DNA of 8,233 bases from an uncultured Halieaceae bacterium (GTDB lineage: Bacteria; Pseudomonadota; Gammaproteobacteria; Pseudomonadales; Halieaceae), in assembly GCA_938045215.1 (NCBI GenBank), contig CALINF010000161.1, forward strand, positions 1-8,233, in the 5' to 3' direction. The position numbers and the translations under genes were made by a program. Position 1 is the first letter of the stretch; each line of letters opens with the position of its first letter. Shown in pieces: positions 6,640 to 8,233 of this stretch. Under the pieces are notes generated by a model that saw only the letters and a list, made by a program, of their open reading frames with translations, was not told the origin of the DNA and did no database searches.

Positions 6640-7818
6640 GTGGGCGCGCTCTCGCATATTCGGGTGCTGGACCTGTCCCGGGTGCTGGCTGGCCCCTGGG
6701 CAAGCCAGATACTGGCGGACCTGGGCGCTGAGGTTATCAAGATAGAGCGCCCCGGGCACGGTGACGACACACGTGCCTGGGGACCGCCGTTTATGTCTGA
6801 TAGCGACGGCGAGCCGACCTCGGAGTCGGCCTATTACCTGTGCACCAATCGGGGCAAGCAATCGGTCTGCGTGGACATGAAGACACCCGAGGGGCAGGCC
6901 GTAATCCGCCAGCTCGCAGCAGACAGCGACATTCTTATCGAGAACTTCAAGGTGGGCGGTGCTGCCGGCTTTGGGCTCGACTATCCCTCGTTGGCGCAAC
7001 TCAACCCCCGCCTGGTGTACTGCTCGATCACAGGTTTTGGTCAGAACGGCCCGCTTAAAGACAGGCCGGGCTATGACTTTCTGGTGCAGGCCATGGGTGG
7101 CCTGATGAGTGTTACCGGGGAGAAAAACGGTGAGCCCGGCGCTGGCCCGCAGAAAGTGGGAGTGGCGCTCACAGACATTATGACCGGCTTGTATGCCGCT
7201 ATCGGTATTCTTGCGGCTCTTGCCGAGCGTGACCAATCAGGATTGGGTCAACACGTTGATCTGGCGCTGCTGGATGTCACGGCGGCGACGCTGGCGAATC
7301 AGGCGACCAACTACCTTGTGGGTGGTATGAACCCCACGCGGCTGGGCAATGCGCATCCCAATGTAGTGCCATACCAGTCCTTCGTGTGTGCTGATGGCCA
7401 TTTGATTGTGGCAGTCGGGAATGACGCACAGTTTCGTCGTTTTGTAGTAGAGCTCGGGCTGCCGGAACTGGCGGATGACCCTCGTTTTGTGACGAACCGC
7501 AAGCGCGTGGAACACCGGGAAGAGTTGATTCCGCCGCTGCAGGCAAAAATGCTGGAACAGTCCAAGCAGGAGTGGATCGACCGTCTTGAACAGGCTGGTG
7601 TACCGGCCGGGCCGATCAATTCGGTAGCCGAGGTCTTCGATGAGCCGCAGCTCGCTGCAAGGCAGATGCGTGTGCAGGTACCGCATCCACTCAACCCCGA
7701 ACTTGAGCTCGTTGGTAGCCCGATCAAGCTGTCGCGCACGCCGGTGGACGACCGTCGCCCGCCGCCCATGCTGGGAGAACACACCGAGCAGGTACTGGCA
7801 AAGCTTGATCTCCCCTGA
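6640..7818 (+). CDS. gcdG: CaiB/BaiF family CoA-transferase, probable succinyl-CoA:glutarate CoA-transferase
   Basis: A class III CoA-transferase of 392 residues, predicted to move CoA from succinyl-CoA to glutarate and so supply the substrate of GcdH. Family marks are present: N-terminal HIRVLDLSRVLAGPWASQIL (7-26) with GAEVIKIERPG (29-39), NRGKQSVCVDMK (70-81), CSITGFGQNGP (128-138), GYDFLVQAMGGLMSVTG (144-160), the catalytic Asp179 in VALTDIMTGLYAA, and C-terminal VPAGPINSV. The start is a GTG two bases after the gcdH stop with no Shine-Dalgarno of its own. The conserved N-terminal block begins at residue 7, so no later start fits, and translation is probably coupled to gcdH. The substrate is assigned from the gcdH pairing, which matches Pseudomonas gcdHG and mammalian SUGCT. 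Within this family, formyl-CoA, carnitine or HMG substrates cannot be excluded from sequence alone. Confidence 0.92.
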   Translation: MGALSHIRVLDLSRVLAGPWASQILADLGAEVIKIERPGHGDDTRAWGPPFMSDSDGEPTSESAYYLCTNRGKQSVCVDMKTPEGQAVIRQLAADSDILIENFKVGGAAGFGLDYPSLAQLNPRLVYCSITGFGQNGPLKDRPGYDFLVQAMGGLMSVTGEKNGEPGAGPQKVGVALTDIMTGLYAAIGILAALAERDQSGLGQHVDLALLDVTAATLANQATNYLVGGMNPTRLGNAHPNVVPYQSFVCADGHLIVAVGNDAQFRRFVVELGLPELADDPRFVTNRKRVEHREELIPPLQAKMLEQSKQEWIDRLEQAGVPAGPINSVAEVFDEPQLAARQMRVQVPHPLNPELELVGSPIKLSRTPVDDRRPPPMLGEHTEQVLAKLDLP

Positions 7819-7881
7819 TTGACGTGTGAGCGGATGACAACGTGCGCGTTGCTGCGCGGCGTTATCTGGAGAGTACGCTGG

Positions 7882-7921
7882 CTCAGGAAGTCCCTGAGAC
7901 AGACTACTCGCGCGGGTCTGT
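7882..7921. terminator. Pair of short hairpins between convergent gcdG and the thiolase gene
   Basis: CTCAGG (7882-7887) pairs perfectly with CCTGAG (7893-7898) around a five-base loop. ACAGAC (7899-7904) pairs with GTCTGT (7916-7921) around an eleven-base loop. They lie 64 bases past the gcdG stop in the convergent gap. Neither is followed by a real T-tract, so a classic intrinsic terminator is not shown. The rest of the 173-base gap holds only a weak CAACG/CGTTG hairpin at 7838-7851 and no convincing gene. Confidence 0.25.
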
Positions 7922-7991
7922 TGTGTCTGAGTCGATAGTTGGTGGCGCAGCCGTAGGAATGCAGTAAGCATCTGGCCGGTGCGCGTGTGTT

Positions 7992-8233
7992 TTAGCAGCG
8001 CTCCACAAGCAGCGCGCTGCCGCTGCCGCCAGCGCCACTGGCGGCGATTAAGCCCAGCGACAGTGAAGACCGTTCAAGCTCGTCCAGCAATGACCCTGTC
8101 ATCATAGCGCCCGTCGCGCCCATCGGATGACCCAGCGCTATTACGCCACCGTTTACATTGAGCTTGTCACCTGGGATGCCCAGCGTTTGCTCGGCCTTGA
8201 TGATGGTAGCAGCGAAGGCCTCGTGCAGCTCAA
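7992..8233 (-). CDS. Thiolase (acetyl-CoA acyltransferase, FadI/HADHB type), C-terminal 79 residues
   Basis: Only the last 79 residues and the TAA (7992-7994) are inside the window; the 5' part lies to the right. Thiolases cleave 3-ketoacyl-CoA to acetyl-CoA plus a shortened acyl-CoA, or condense two acetyl-CoA. Visible motifs are LHEAFAATIIKAE (the HEAFA form typical of FadI/HADHB rather than NEAFA), NVNGGVIALGHPMGATGA with the catalytic His, and the C-terminal glycine-rich loop GLIAASGAGGSGSALLVER. In the family this loop normally begins with the second catalytic Cys (C-x-G or C-A-A-G-G). Here that position is Ser and the only cysteine is the final residue. The frame is clean, with no sign of a frameshift. 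Its position beside gcdHG fits use of the crotonyl-CoA-derived acetoacetyl-CoA, but it is convergent and so separately transcribed. Confidence 0.88.
   Translation of the reverse strand, partial: ELHEAFAATIIKAEQTLGIPGDKLNVNGGVIALGHPMGATGAMMTGSLLDELERSSLSLGLIAASGAGGSGSALLVERC

Noticed and set aside
7834..7941. 34-codon plus-strand frame just after gcdG
   Set aside because: It has no convincing ribosome site, an Arg/Leu-rich composition typical of random frames, and overlaps the hairpins in the convergent gap.
6634..7971. Two adjacent open frames antisense to gcdG (6634-7236 and 7237-7971)
   Set aside because: Both mirror the conserved CoA-transferase coding frame and show low-complexity Arg/Gln-rich translations with no motifs.

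Overview
The window looks like chromosomal DNA from a marine-type gammaproteobacterium, possibly Halieaceae/OM60-NOR5 or a relative. This placement is an inference from three things: a TonB receptor beside a TPR-sulfotransferase and a LuxR-type regulator, a Pseudomonas-like glutaryl-CoA module, and moderate GC genes with AT-rich promoters. No RNA gene, insertion sequence, CRISPR array or attachment site was found.

Left block (1-4421, minus strand). In transcription order it holds a LuxR-type HTH regulator (3573-4421), a TPR-domain sulfotransferase (1896-3557) 15 bases downstream, a 247-base gap with candidate operator repeats, and the first 549 residues of a TonB-dependent outer-membrane receptor that runs off the left edge. 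The receptor carries an unusual Tyr/Asp/Cys-rich stretch (residues 409-451). A sulfotransferase with a protein-binding TPR array next to a receptor with clustered tyrosines in acidic context suggests a tyrosine-sulfation hypothesis. It is speculative but testable.

Middle and right block (4476-7818). A LysR-type regulator (minus) diverges from a two-gene plus-strand operon: glutaryl-CoA dehydrogenase (gcdH) and a CaiB/BaiF family CoA-transferase (gcdG). Together they would activate glutarate with CoA from succinyl-CoA, then oxidatively decarboxylate glutaryl-CoA to crotonyl-CoA, the end of lysine/5-aminovalerate/glutarate degradation. The AT-rich divergent intergenic region contains a 17-bp dyad with a T-N11-A LysR box.

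Right edge (7992-8233, minus). This is the C-terminal end of a thiolase of the FadI/HADHB type, convergent with gcdG. It could act further along the same carbon flow (acetoacetyl-CoA to acetyl-CoA), but the second catalytic cysteine of the family appears to be serine here.
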